Positions 25,533 to 34,062 of a DNA stretch of 64,000 nucleotides are shown here, one piece after another. A program made the position numbers and the translations under genes. The DNA comes from Spirosoma utsteinense (lineage in GTDB: Bacteria > Bacteroidota > Bacteroidia > Cytophagales > Spirosomataceae). The stretch spans positions 124,001-188,000 of the forward strand of contig NZ_VFIA01000002.1 of assembly GCF_014282275.1 (NCBI RefSeq), written 5' to 3'. The stretch's first letter is position 1; each line of letters begins with the position of its first letter. Below the pieces are notes generated by a model. It saw nothing but the letters and a program-made list of their open reading frames with translations. It searched no databases and was not told where the DNA came from.

Positions 25533-25765
25533 CTACTGTTTGATCACCTTCACGGTTTCCGATTGCCGTTGGGTCGACACCTTCAGCAGATATCCTACCA
25601 ACCCGGCAGTCGAACTACTAATCCCCAGATTACCTGTACTGGGCAAGCTGTTAAAATTCTGGGTGAAGCTGCTGGGTGTAGTTCCAGGGGGAATGGTTAT
25701 CTCCACAAATGGCGCTCTGGTTCTGGCTGGCGTAGACTTTTCATCATCCGTCAACTTGGGTAGCC
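25533..25765 (-). pseudogene. Remnant of a T9SS-sorted protein C-terminus
   Basis: On the minus strand the frame ending at 25533 finishes in GYLLKVSTQRQSETVKVIKQ, the pattern of type A T9SS sorting domains (GxYxLxVxTxxG..xxKVIxx). The part upstream (PPGTTPSSFTQNF) is not domain-like, and it lies beyond the terminator of the next gene, so no promoter or start serves it. It is probably the leftover end of a deleted secreted-protein gene. Confidence 0.4.
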
Positions 25766-25797
25766 CAAAAAGAGCCCCGGTCTTGGGACCGGGGCTC
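25766..25797 (-). terminator. Intrinsic terminator of the DUF4440 lipoprotein gene
   Basis: GAGCCCCGGTC and GACCGGGGCTC form an 11-bp GC-rich stem. Read on the minus strand it is followed by five T. Confidence 0.85.
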
Positions 25798-25833
25798 ATA
25801 AAACTCAATGCTAACGTGATTCGCTTCTAAAGG

Positions 25834-26286
25834 TTATTGCTTTACCTGTACTGGCAACCCCTCCAGTTGGGCATAACTGAGTTTCCAGGTAGCATCAGTG
25901 CCTTTCTTCCAGAGCAGAATAAAATTTCCTTCACCAATACCATGCGGCTGGTCGGGGCTTTCGGGCAATACATCAACCGAGTACGTACCTGCTTCGTAAG
26001 CCGTCTTCGTATCGGCCGACGAGCTAACCACGTTCGTTTTAAGATCTGTCAGGGTCGGCAGGGTTTCCCGCACCCATTTCTGGGCTACCTCCGACTTTCC
26101 CTTGAAATGTGTATTTCCCTGCAGGAAGTGGACATCCTCGTCCAGAAAAGAGATGATTTTCTCGGTGTCTTTATTGTTCCAGGCACCAATGAACTGTTGG
26201 TTCAGGTCCTGCACGTTAACTGCATCGCCCGAGGAGCAGGCCGATGTCAGCAACGCAAAGAAGAGGATACAAATGGATGGTTTCAT
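25834..26286 (-). CDS. NTF2-like (DUF4440/SnoaL-type) lipoprotein
   Basis: A 150-residue lipoprotein. The signal ends LTSAC with Cys17. The mature part opens with VQDLNQQFIGAWNNKDTEKI and has FLDEDVHFLQGNTHFKGKSEV, the DUF4440 NTF2-like fold that often binds small molecules. It is probably anchored in a periplasm-facing membrane. Function unknown. It has its own terminator downstream and a second hairpin upstream. Confidence 0.8.
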   Translation of the reverse strand: MKPSICILFFALLTSACSSGDAVNVQDLNQQFIGAWNNKDTEKIISFLDEDVHFLQGNTHFKGKSEVAQKWVRETLPTLTDLKTNVVSSSADTKTAYEAGTYSVDVLPESPDQPHGIGEGNFILLWKKGTDATWKLSYAQLEGLPVQVKQ

Positions 26287-26319
26287 GATGGATGTGTGAT
26301 GGATGTAGTAGAAAGAAAG

Positions 26320-26348
26320 CTCCCATCGGGACCGGGTCCTGATGGGAG
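26320..26348 (-). terminator. Hairpin between glycine-zipper and DUF4440 genes
   Basis: CTCCCATCGGGACC pairs with GGTCCTGATGGGAG (one mismatch). Only a weak T-rich tail follows on the minus strand, so it may be a partial terminator. Confidence 0.5.
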
Positions 26349-26363
26349 TAACAGCCAGGGCAA

Positions 26364-26936
26364 CTACCAGCTTTTACGGCGCACCTCCGACGTGGGGTAA
26401 GCAGAGCTCTGGTCACCGTAATGGGTGTTGCTCAGAAAAAGCGCATTGCCGGAGTAAGGGTCTGAAACCGTCTGGGCAGAGAAAGCAGTAGCCGCCAGCG
26501 CAGCGCCTACGCCAGCACCAGCCACGGCACCAACGGCTGCGGGTACCGCTTTTCGCTGGGCCACCACCGGGCGATTAACGACCACAGCGGGTTTGTTGGC
26601 CGCGCTGGCGGCTTCCTGACGGGCCAGCGCAGCTTCGCGCCGGGCTTCGGCTGCTTCACGCTCAGCAGCCGCAATCCGGGCATTCGTTTTGCGCCGGTTG
26701 TCGACACTTTTGCCAACACCATAGCCAGCTGCCCCACCGGCCAGACCGCCGATGACCCCGCCAACGACCCGGTTACGTTTATTTATAATAGCACCAGCTG
26801 CACCACCCACGCCAGCACCAATAGCGGTACCTTTGGCCTGTGGACTCCAGGGACGTCTCTGCTGTGCCTGAACGGAGCTGCTGATGATAAATGCCAGTAA
26901 TAAAGTCAGCGTGGTGTAAGAATGAATCGTTTTCAT
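26364..26936 (-). CDS. Exported glycine-zipper protein (YMGG-like)
   Basis: A 190-residue protein with a signal peptide (1-24, ending VQAQ). Glycine-zipper helices follow at about 35-75 (GTAIGAGVGGAAGAI, VVGGVIGGLAGGAAGYG). Next come an Ala/Glu/Arg-rich helical segment (about 84-110) and a second Gly/Ala stretch (AAVGAVAGAGVGAALA). Such proteins insert into or associate with the cell envelope; the role is unknown. Start ATG at 26936. Confidence 0.75.
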   Translation of the reverse strand: MKTIHSYTTLTLLLAFIISSSVQAQQRRPWSPQAKGTAIGAGVGGAAGAIINKRNRVVGGVIGGLAGGAAGYGVGKSVDNRRKTNARIAAAEREAAEARREAALARQEAASAANKPAVVVNRPVVAQRKAVPAAVGAVAGAGVGAALAATAFSAQTVSDPYSGNALFLSNTHYGDQSSAYPTSEVRRKSW

Positions 26937-27146
26937 AGCGTTACGTAATAAATTAAGTGGTGTAAATAACAAAACTGATCGTTGGACAATAGAACATAGG
27001 AAAGGTTTACTGTCCGGTAATCTACGAGTAGCCTAACATCCTGGATTGCCGCCTTGTTTACGGATGGTTAAATTCTGAACCAACCAACGAATGAACAAGT
27101 AGGCTATACCTTGCCAGCCCTTTTATTTTTTTTCAACCTATTTATC

Positions 27147-28778
27147 ATGAAAACTCTGCTTAGCCTGTCACTGCTAACTGTTCAGTTGGGCATAACAGCC
27201 ATTGCTCAGCCCCAAATGGACTCACCACGCGCCAAGACCGTCAATGGTATCGTTGAGGGCACAACCGAAGCCAGTGGGGTACGCTCGTTCAAGGGCGTTC
27301 CCTTTGCCGCTCCCCCCGTTGGTGACCTCCGCTGGAAAGAGCCACAACCCACAAAGAACTGGACCGATGTTCGCCAGACCAAAAAGTTCGGCCCCCGGGC
27401 CATGCAGCGGGCGGTCTTCGGTGACATGGGCTTTCGATCAGACGGCATGAGCGAAGACTGTCTATATCTTAACGTATGGACCCCGGCAAAATCCGACAAG
27501 GAGCGCTTGCCGGTACTGGTCTACTTCTACGGGGGTGGCTTCATCGCAGGCGATGGCTCCGAGTCCCGTTACGATGGCGAGAGCATGGCCCGCAAAGGCA
27601 TTGTGGCGATTACCGTCAATTACCGCCTGGGCGCTTTTGGGTTTATGGCCCACCCCGAACTGACCGCCGAATCGGCGAATAAAGCGTCGAGCAACTTCGG
27701 TTACCTCGACCAGACGGCTGCGCTGCGCTGGGTGCAGCAAAATATCGCGGCCTTCGGTGGCGACCCCAAAAAAGTCACCATTGCCGGTGAATCGGCCGGA
27801 TCGGTGTCGGTAAGTGCTCAGATGGCCTCGCCCCTGTCGAAAAATCTGTTTGCAAAAGCCATTGGCGAAAGCGGCTCCCTGCTGGGCACCCTACCGCCTT
27901 CGTCGCTGGCCGAAGCGGAACAGAATGGCGTGAAGTTTGCCGAACAGGTGGGTGCTAAATCGCTGGCCGAGTTACGGGCCATGCCAGCTGCGCAGCTGCT
28001 TGAAGCGACAGCAAATCCTAAAACACCGCGCTTCTCATCGGCTATCGACGGCTATTTCTTCCCTAAATCACCCATGGCCATTTTCCAGGCGGGCGAACAG
28101 GCACAGGTACCGCTGCTGGTTGGCTGGAACTCGGAGGAATCAAACTACCGGGCCGTTCTCGGTCAGGATGCCCCAACGGCTGAAAATTACACGAAAGCGG
28201 TACAGAAACTCTATGGCGACCGCGCCGACGAAGTGCTTAAGGTCTATAACGGCAGCAGCAGCGAAGCCATCGAGCAGGTTGCAACCGACCTGGCTGGTGA
28301 TCGTTTCATTGGCTACAGCACCTGGAAATGGGCCGATCTGCAAAGCAAAACGGGGAAACCGGTATACCGCTACCTGTATGCCCGCGCTCGTCCGGCAATG
28401 ACCCCCGAAATGGGAAACGCCACACCGGGTCTGGCGGGTGGTGTGGTGAAAAGCACGACAGCCACGCCTGTCAAACCGCAACCAGCCGCTCGTGGAGCCG
28501 TTCACTCGGCCGAGATCGAATATGCTATGGGCAACCTGCCCGGCAACAAGGTCTACGCCTGGACACCCGACGATTATAAGGTATCGGAAGTCATGCAGAA
28601 CTACTTTGCCAACTTCATCAAGACTGGCAACCCCAACGGCTCCTGCCTGCCCAAATGGCCTGCTCTCAGCACCAAAGCACCGGCACAGTTTCTGCACATC
28701 GACGTAAACACCCGCCCGGAAACCGAACAACACCGGGACCGGTATCTGCTTTTAGATCAGATGAGCACCCGGCAGTAA
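27147..28778 (+). CDS. Secreted type-B carboxylesterase
   Basis: A 543-residue alpha/beta hydrolase of the carboxylesterase B family. It has a signal peptide (1-20 or so, ending AIAQ), the EDCLYLNVWTP signature, the oxyanion-hole loop YGGGFIAGDG, the nucleophile Ser216 in GESAGS, and the acid and His in the second half (VGWNSEESN; SAEIEYAMGNLP carries the usual pre-His segment AVHSAEI). It hydrolyses esters in the periplasm or outside; the natural substrate is unknown. ATG at 27147 is chosen because it begins the signal peptide. Confidence 0.9.
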   Translation: MKTLLSLSLLTVQLGITAIAQPQMDSPRAKTVNGIVEGTTEASGVRSFKGVPFAAPPVGDLRWKEPQPTKNWTDVRQTKKFGPRAMQRAVFGDMGFRSDGMSEDCLYLNVWTPAKSDKERLPVLVYFYGGGFIAGDGSESRYDGESMARKGIVAITVNYRLGAFGFMAHPELTAESANKASSNFGYLDQTAALRWVQQNIAAFGGDPKKVTIAGESAGSVSVSAQMASPLSKNLFAKAIGESGSLLGTLPPSSLAEAEQNGVKFAEQVGAKSLAELRAMPAAQLLEATANPKTPRFSSAIDGYFFPKSPMAIFQAGEQAQVPLLVGWNSEESNYRAVLGQDAPTAENYTKAVQKLYGDRADEVLKVYNGSSSEAIEQVATDLAGDRFIGYSTWKWADLQSKTGKPVYRYLYARARPAMTPEMGNATPGLAGGVVKSTTATPVKPQPAARGAVHSAEIEYAMGNLPGNKVYAWTPDDYKVSEVMQNYFANFIKTGNPNGSCLPKWPALSTKAPAQFLHIDVNTRPETEQHRDRYLLLDQMSTRQ

Positions 28779-28810
28779 CTGCTGGCAGTACTTATACAGA
28801 CCGCTTACCC

Positions 28811-29275
28811 TTACTCCACCGGCACCACGGTGGAGTTTTTTATTTCGGCCATGACAAAGAAACTGCTGATATGAAGCGTACCGGCAATGACCGATAACCG
28901 GTCCTGATAAAAGCGGTTGTAGGTTTCAATGTCACGGCTGACAATTTTGAGCAGGTAATCGAATGTACCCGAAACCCGATTACACTCCAGTACTTCGGGC
29001 AGGTCCCGCACGGCCGCATCGAAGTCGGCGAAGGTGTCGCGGGTTTGTTTGTCGAGCGTCACCTGGCAGTACACCATGACGCCGTTACCCACTTTCTTCT
29101 TATCGACAATGGTGACGTACCGGTCAATGATACCGGCGCGTTCGAGTCGTTTGATGCGCTCGTGAACCGGCGTTTTGGACAGGTTGATCTGCTGCCCTAT
29201 TTCCTGAATAGTCAGCCGGGCGTTTGCCTGCAGCAAACTTAAAATAACACGGTCGGTCTTGTCCAATAGGTCCAT
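28811..29275 (-). CDS. Lrp/AsnC-family transcriptional regulator
   Basis: A 154-residue regulator. The N-terminal winged helix-turn-helix (TDRVILSLLQANARLTIQEI, SKTPVHERIKRLERAGII) is followed by an RAM/AsnC_trans_reg ligand-binding domain (GTFDYLLKIVSRD). It is divergent from alanine dehydrogenase, the arrangement of AldR-type regulators that sense alanine. This suggests control of ald and of itself through the shared 172-bp region. Confidence 0.9.
   Translation of the reverse strand: MDLLDKTDRVILSLLQANARLTIQEIGQQINLSKTPVHERIKRLERAGIIDRYVTIVDKKKVGNGVMVYCQVTLDKQTRDTFADFDAAVRDLPEVLECNRVSGTFDYLLKIVSRDIETYNRFYQDRLSVIAGTLHISSFFVMAEIKNSTVVPVE
28813..28842 (+). terminator. Terminator of the carboxylesterase gene
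   Basis: ACTCCACCG / CGGTGGAGT stem with TTTTTTATTT tail. It overlaps the last codons of the convergent lrp-type gene. Confidence 0.8.
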
Positions 29276-29316
29276 CGCGGATTTTTTACGGAGATAAGAG
29301 CAGAAATGAAACGTAC

Positions 29317-29336
29317 TTAGAATTTTTTTCTTCTAA
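29317..29336. promoter_or_regulatory. Candidate Lrp/AsnC operator between lrp-type gene and ald
   Basis: TTAGAA (29317-29322) and TTCTAA (29331-29336) flank an eight-base T-rich spacer. This AT-rich dyad lies 42 bp before the regulator's start codon and about 110 bp before ald. TATCTTTG at 29402-29409 matches the -7 box for ald, but no spaced TTG is seen. Confidence 0.4.
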
Positions 29337-29447
29337 ATGACACATTTGCCGCCATAATTCCTAATTAAAGGGGCACTACTAGAAAAGATGTACCGTGAAA
29401 TTATCTTTGTATCCGTAGGCTCAGACAACCCAACTACTCCAGTCATC

Positions 29448-30578
29448 ATGGTTATTGGCGTTCCCAAAGAAATAAAAAACAACGAGAACCGCGTGGCATT
29501 GACGCCCGCTGGTGTGACTGAATTGCGTAAATACGGCCACACCGTACACGTACAGGTCAATGCCGGTTTGGAAAGTGGTTTCGAAGATGAAGAATACATT
29601 GCTGCCGGAGCCATCATGCTGCCAACCATCGAAGACATCTACGGCATCGCCGAGATGATCATGAAGGTGAAGGAGCCTATCGCATCCGAATATAACCTGA
29701 TCAAAGAAAATCAACTCCTCTTCACCTATTTCCACTTTGCCTCGTCGGAAGAGCTGACGCGGGCCATGCTGGCGAAAGGCGCTGTTTGTCTGGCTTATGA
29801 AACCGTTGAGCGGCCCGACCGCAGCCTGCCGCTGCTGGTGCCGATGTCGGAAGTAGCGGGTCGGATGGCTATTCAGGAAGGAGCCAAGTATCTGGAGAAG
29901 CCCCTGAAAGGACGGGGTATTCTGCTGGGGGGCGTACCGGGTGTGAAACCTGCCAATGTCCTGATCCTGGGCGGTGGTATCGTTGGCACACAGGCCGCTA
30001 AAATGGCCGCCGGGCTGGGTGCCCATGTCACAATAATGGACGTAAGCCTGCCGCGGCTGCGCTACCTGTCCGACATTATGCCCCCGAACGTGCAGACAAT
30101 GATGTCGAACGAATACAACATTCGGGAAATGATCAAGGTTTGTGATCTGATCGTTGGCGCGGTACTGATTCCGGGTGCGAAAGCCCCCCACCTCATTACC
30201 CGTGAGATGCTGAAGCTGATGCGTACCGGTACGGTGCTTGTCGACGTAGCTGTCGATCAGGGTGGTTGTATTGAAACCTGCCGGCCTACTACCCACGAAG
30301 ACCCAACGTTCATTATCGATGGCGTTGTGCATTACTGCGTAGCCAACATGCCCGGCGCAGTGCCTTACACCAGCACCCTTGCCCTCACCAACGCAACCTT
30401 GCCTTACGCGCTGCAACTGGCCAACAAAGGCTGGCAGCAGGCTTGCCGCGACAACCTAGATCTGAAACTGGGGCTGAATGTTGTGGAAGGCAAGATTGTT
30501 TACAAAGGTGTTGCCGATGCATTCGGTATGGAACTCACCCCGGTCAACGACGTACTGACCGAAGAAGAACTCGCTTAA
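29448..30578 (+). CDS. ald: Alanine dehydrogenase
   Basis: A 376-residue NAD-dependent enzyme converting L-alanine to pyruvate, ammonium and NADH. Landmarks: MVIGVPKEIKNNENRVALTPAG at the N-terminus, VKVKEP with the substrate-binding Lys, TYFHFA with catalytic His, the NAD motif ILGGGIVGTQAA, VAVDQGG with the catalytic Asp and HYCVANMPGAVP. Start ATG at 29448 fits this family exactly. It may supply pyruvate during growth on amino acids, under control of the divergent regulator. Confidence 0.97.
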   Translation: MVIGVPKEIKNNENRVALTPAGVTELRKYGHTVHVQVNAGLESGFEDEEYIAAGAIMLPTIEDIYGIAEMIMKVKEPIASEYNLIKENQLLFTYFHFASSEELTRAMLAKGAVCLAYETVERPDRSLPLLVPMSEVAGRMAIQEGAKYLEKPLKGRGILLGGVPGVKPANVLILGGGIVGTQAAKMAAGLGAHVTIMDVSLPRLRYLSDIMPPNVQTMMSNEYNIREMIKVCDLIVGAVLIPGAKAPHLITREMLKLMRTGTVLVDVAVDQGGCIETCRPTTHEDPTFIIDGVVHYCVANMPGAVPYTSTLALTNATLPYALQLANKGWQQACRDNLDLKLGLNVVEGKIVYKGVADAFGMELTPVNDVLTEEELA

Positions 30579-30640
30579 CCCTCTGTTCAGTAGCTCACTT
30601 ACTGAATCGAATTCAATATTACCTATTCATCGACGAACGC

Positions 30641-30671
30641 AGGCCGCTTCCTTTGGGGGCGGCCTTTTTTT
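30641..30671 (+). terminator. Intrinsic terminator of ald
   Basis: AGGCCGC / GCGGCCT stem followed by a run of T up to 30671. Confidence 0.85.
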
Positions 30672-30710
30672 GGCTACCTTACCTGACCAGTTATCTAAAC
30701 ATGTAGCCTC

Positions 30711-31193
30711 ATGGAGCCAAAAACCGCAATACCCGTCCCATCCCTGTATGAATGGGCCGGTGGTATGGAAAAGTTTGAAGCCTGGACGACCCTGTTCTAT
30801 CAGCGGGTAGCCCAAGATGCTATGCTGGAGCCTGTTTTTCGGGATATGTCACCCGCGCATGCGCAACATGTGGCTCATTTCGTAGCCGAAGTCTTTCGGG
30901 GTCCAACCCGGTATAGCGACAGTGAAGGGAGTCATTATGAAATGATTCATCATCACGTAGGCAAATACCTGACCGAACCGCAGCGCCAGCGGTGGGTCCG
31001 GCTCATCCAGGATGCGGCCGACGATGTTGGTATGCCTGACGACCCGGAGTTTCGATCGGCCCTGGTTGGTTATCTGGAATGGGGATCACGACTGGCGGTA
31101 CTGAACTCCAACACAGATACGATCAGTGAACAGGTAGAGGCTCCCATGCCCAAGTGGGGCTGGGGCGAAACGGGCGGGCCCTACATCCCATAA
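30711..31193 (+). CDS. Truncated haemoglobin, group II-like
   Basis: A 160-residue globin of the 2-on-2 type. It has SLYEWAGGMEKFEAWTTLFY at the A/B helices, the proximal His within YEMIHHHVGKYLTEPQRQRW, the Trp of the G helix (RWVRLIQ) that marks group II, and a Trp/Gly-rich tail (KWGWGETGGPYIP). It binds haem and oxygen or nitric oxide; members are tied to redox or NO handling. It is monocistronic between two terminators. Confidence 0.85.
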   Translation: MEPKTAIPVPSLYEWAGGMEKFEAWTTLFYQRVAQDAMLEPVFRDMSPAHAQHVAHFVAEVFRGPTRYSDSEGSHYEMIHHHVGKYLTEPQRQRWVRLIQDAADDVGMPDDPEFRSALVGYLEWGSRLAVLNSNTDTISEQVEAPMPKWGWGETGGPYIP

Positions 31194-31253
31194 AAGCGGC
31201 TTAGCCGGATAACTGTCGTGAATAAACAGGACACCCACCCGGCTAAGCCGCTT
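31194..31253. terminator. Bidirectional terminator between convergent globin and protease-like genes
   Basis: A perfect 15-bp inverted repeat, AAGCGGCTTAGCCGG (31194-31208) and CCGGCTAAGCCGCTT (31239-31253), with a 30-nt loop. It starts in the globin stop codon. Confidence 0.75.
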
Positions 31254-31279
31254 CTTTATGTCAAATCAGTGAAGATCAA

Positions 31280-32551
31280 TCAGGCAACTTCGGCGCTGTA
31301 CAGGTCAGGCTCCAGCGTAGACAGCCCGATAACCCGCGCACCCATCAGGTTCTGCAAGGCTTCCCGGCCCGTATTCCACCGGCGGGTAACATTCTCCTCC
31401 CGAACCTGAACAGGATCTCTGGGCTGGTTTGCCTCTTCGAAATAAGCGGGCATGCGGGCGGTCATCGCGCTGACAACCTCGCTGATGCTACCCGTCAGGA
31501 TCAGGTCCGGAGTCGATTGAGCCACCTGGATCAGCGCACTCACCATCGACGCCGTGTAAAAAGCACAGTCGATATCCTGATGTCGCACCGGCACGCCATC
31601 ATGAAGGCGCTGCAAATTGACACCGCCATCTTCCAGCCGTTCCGAGACGGGTACACAATCAACTGGCTGCGGAAATACATCGTCTACCTTCTGTTTGAAC
31701 TTATCCCACCACGGGGGTTGCCCCAATGGGTTCAGCGTATCGCAGAAGATGATCCGCCGGGGGTTGCCCGGCTGTGCCGGGTCCATAACCAGCAGGGCCG
31801 CGCCCAGATGCCGGTCGTCGGCCGCATGGCGTCGCTGAATGACAAAACAATGCAACTGGGTGTCGCCCTGCGCCTGAAGCTGCTCGGAACGATCCCGAAC
31901 CATACGGAGCGAATCGGTCATGTAGCCTTCCGTTACAACGTGGACAGGCAGGCTGGTGGGGGTCGGCAACAGGGCCTGCCGACGAAGGTGATCGCCCAGG
32001 ATAGTCAACGCAGTGGTATCCGACCGCCGGGTTCCGAAATACATGCCGATGTCTTCTCTGGACTGGCCGGTATGTTCATCGAACAGCCCAATGGTATCGC
32101 CGTGGGCACCCTGCCGACTGGCGGGGCTGTAGCGAAACGGGACCTCACGGTGTTCGCGGTGAGCGGCTAGATTGTAAATCCGTTTCTCGAAGACAGCCAG
32201 CATGGGTTCATAAGCGTCATTCTCGAAATAGACCTCACCAACGGGCCGGAGAAGATGCCGCGCAATGGCATCCTGCCTTAGCAGTCGTTCCAGCGCATCG
32301 TCGCTGTGTTTGAAGAAGCTGCGGAGGGCACCGTGCTCAACAAACGCATCGGTGTCGGTATCCCGGTCGGCGTCCAGGTGATTTCCCGTTACCGTGCTGT
32401 GGTCGATCCACTCGCGGAGAAACTGTTTGACGGCATGATCGAAGGCATTGTTAGCCCAGTCAGCGCGCTCTTTTGTGTAGTGTGTTGGGCGAATTAGTTC
32501 GCAATTGATCGGACCTTCCTCACCAGACAGGGTCCGAAATGCTATGTTCAT
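31280..32551 (-). CDS. Putative CE-clan (Ulp1/YopJ-like) cysteine protease or acyltransferase
   Basis: A 423-residue soluble protein that I do not recognise as a named family. Its second half matches the catalytic plan of clan CE. His248 is followed by a hydrophobic strand ending in Asp (HLGAALLVMD). Asp271 follows a strand (IIFCDTLNP), like the YxDS of Ulp1. Gln325 and Cys329 stand in HQDIDCAFY, like the Q-x(3,4)-DCG of Ulp1, followed by an alpha-helix (TASMVSAL). The first 200 residues are helical and charged, with no signal peptide. It could be a deubiquitinase-like protease or a YopJ-like acetyltransferase. Start ATG at 32551 was chosen over an upstream alternative for length economy. It is the last of four minus-strand genes. 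Confidence 0.55.
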   Translation of the reverse strand: MNIAFRTLSGEEGPINCELIRPTHYTKERADWANNAFDHAVKQFLREWIDHSTVTGNHLDADRDTDTDAFVEHGALRSFFKHSDDALERLLRQDAIARHLLRPVGEVYFENDAYEPMLAVFEKRIYNLAAHREHREVPFRYSPASRQGAHGDTIGLFDEHTGQSREDIGMYFGTRRSDTTALTILGDHLRRQALLPTPTSLPVHVVTEGYMTDSLRMVRDRSEQLQAQGDTQLHCFVIQRRHAADDRHLGAALLVMDPAQPGNPRRIIFCDTLNPLGQPPWWDKFKQKVDDVFPQPVDCVPVSERLEDGGVNLQRLHDGVPVRHQDIDCAFYTASMVSALIQVAQSTPDLILTGSISEVVSAMTARMPAYFEEANQPRDPVQVREENVTRRWNTGREALQNLMGARVIGLSTLEPDLYSAEVA

Positions 32552-32643
32552 AGGGCAGGTAAAATATACCCACAATATAGGCTAAAAGCGGCATTTTTTA
32601 AAAGCCCCTGCCCACAATTATTTACGTCAAACCGACCTCATAA

Positions 32644-32925
32644 TTACTGGCGTACGAGTGTTTCCCATTCTTCGGCCAGTGACCCGTCAAAAAATGACGT
32701 TTTAGCCCGTTTATACCAGTAGTTGGCGTTAAACCGGTCGCCTTCTTTCCGATGCAGGTAGGCATGCAGCCGATCGTAGGGCTGGTCACCTTCGCGGCTC
32801 TGGGCAACATTATGAGCCTGCTCCCACTCGCCCCTGGCATCGTGCCAGAGCGCGGTCAAAACTGGATGAATACCAGCAGGAGGCTGAGGTTGATCTAAGG
32901 AAGTATTAAACTGATCGAATGTCAT
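32644..32925 (-). CDS. Conserved hypothetical small protein
   Basis: A 93-residue protein containing LTALWHDARGEWEQAHNVAQ and HAYLHRKEGDRFNANYWYKR. This compact helical pattern occurs in short Bacteroidota proteins of unknown function (recalled, not searched). Tryptophan-rich, no signal. It lies 57 bp after the coiled-coil membrane protein and 92 bp before the CE-clan-like gene. Confidence 0.7.
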   Translation of the reverse strand: MTFDQFNTSLDQPQPPAGIHPVLTALWHDARGEWEQAHNVAQSREGDQPYDRLHAYLHRKEGDRFNANYWYKRAKTSFFDGSLAEEWETLVRQ

Positions 32926-32982
32926 GCGGGTAGGTGTATGTTCCAGGAAGTCTATCTATACGTTGTGTCACAAGTTCCGGCT

Positions 32983-34062
32983 TTACAGTGGCAGCTTTTT
33001 TCGCAGTTGCTGGTAGCGTGGGTCGTTATCCAGTTGGGTGAGTGATTCAAACATGCTGATAAACGTGCGAACCAGTTCAGGGTCGGCGGTCATCATGGCC
33101 CGGGCATCCTGAATGCGGTTCATGTTGTACTGGCCTACAAAAATAATCAACGCTTTAAACGGTTCGGGATGTTCCAGATCGACCCGGATATAAGCCTGAA
33201 AGGGCAGCGTTGTCAACTTATGGCAGGGTTCAAGACCCATCTCGCGTTGTTCCCGGTGGCCCTCATAAAACGCAAACGCATCCTGAATCTGACGGATCGT
33301 ACGCTGGTGCAGTGCCAGATGTTCCAGCCAGTGACCTTCCGGCAACGGTTCGTTATGTAAGGTTTGCCAGATCGGTAACAGGTAATGCTGATACAAACTA
33401 TTGGCATGCTGCCCATCGGTGGTGGTTTCGTCGTCGCTCAGGGTGGCAATGTAGAATTCGCGCGAGTCACGAACGCGCTCCAGCAGGGTTTCGTGCAGGC
33501 GGTCGGCCAGCGCACCGAGTTCGGGAGCTGAGCTGTGCAGGTTGGGGTCATAGTGGGCCGGAAACTTGCCAACCGCTGCCGTATCAGAAATAATGTACAG
33601 GCATTCGCTGTTTGTCGCTTCTTCCAGAAACTGTTGAAGCTCTGCCAGGATCTGGCCATAACCCCGGAAGAGTTCGCGGGTAGAATCGGAGATGGTCACA
33701 ACCGCCTTTTTGATCTGCTGGTCGATCTCGAAATTCGACTGGGCAAGGCGGTGTGTTTCCTGGGCAATGTTCTCGATCTGTCGAATGGCCTCGTCGGCCT
33801 TACGCGACCCATCGTCGGCCGCCTTCCAGCTTTGGAAGGCGACAAAGAAAGCCAGGAACGACGCAACACTCCCGATTATCGAGTAATGTCCGTTAACTGC
33901 TTCATACAGCGACAGACCCAGCCAGATGAGACCACCAAAGAGCAGGAAGTAAAAAATACCGCTCTGGGTAGGGTTAAACAGAAACGATTTGCGCGAAAAC
34001 ATGCCAAACGTAAGATGCGTGTAAGGGGCCGTAACATCGATCCCCGCCACAAAGCTACTCAT
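32983..34062 (-). CDS. Membrane protein with large cytoplasmic helical domain, unknown function
   Basis: A 359-residue protein with two membrane helices (about 36-53 and 62-77), a helical coiled-coil-like stretch (about 80-150, with QIENIAQETHRLAQSNFEID), then a globular region. Its ATG overlaps the TGA of the preceding gene by four bases (ATGA), which favours the start at 34062 and translational coupling, although Met21 is also possible. I recognise no enzyme motif. The mature part contains a strand-rich patch (CLYIISDTAAVGKF) and an acidic DDETTTDG loop. Confidence 0.65.
   Translation of the reverse strand: MSSFVAGIDVTAPYTHLTFGMFSRKSFLFNPTQSGIFYFLLFGGLIWLGLSLYEAVNGHYSIIGSVASFLAFFVAFQSWKAADDGSRKADEAIRQIENIAQETHRLAQSNFEIDQQIKKAVVTISDSTRELFRGYGQILAELQQFLEEATNSECLYIISDTAAVGKFPAHYDPNLHSSAPELGALADRLHETLLERVRDSREFYIATLSDDETTTDGQHANSLYQHYLLPIWQTLHNEPLPEGHWLEHLALHQRTIRQIQDAFAFYEGHREQREMGLEPCHKLTTLPFQAYIRVDLEHPEPFKALIIFVGQYNMNRIQDARAMMTADPELVRTFISMFESLTQLDNDPRYQQLRKKLPL

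Noticed and set aside
29421..30416. 331-codon frame on the minus strand
   Set aside because: It is fully antisense to alanine dehydrogenase, and its His/Gln/Arg-rich translation is typical of a shadow frame.
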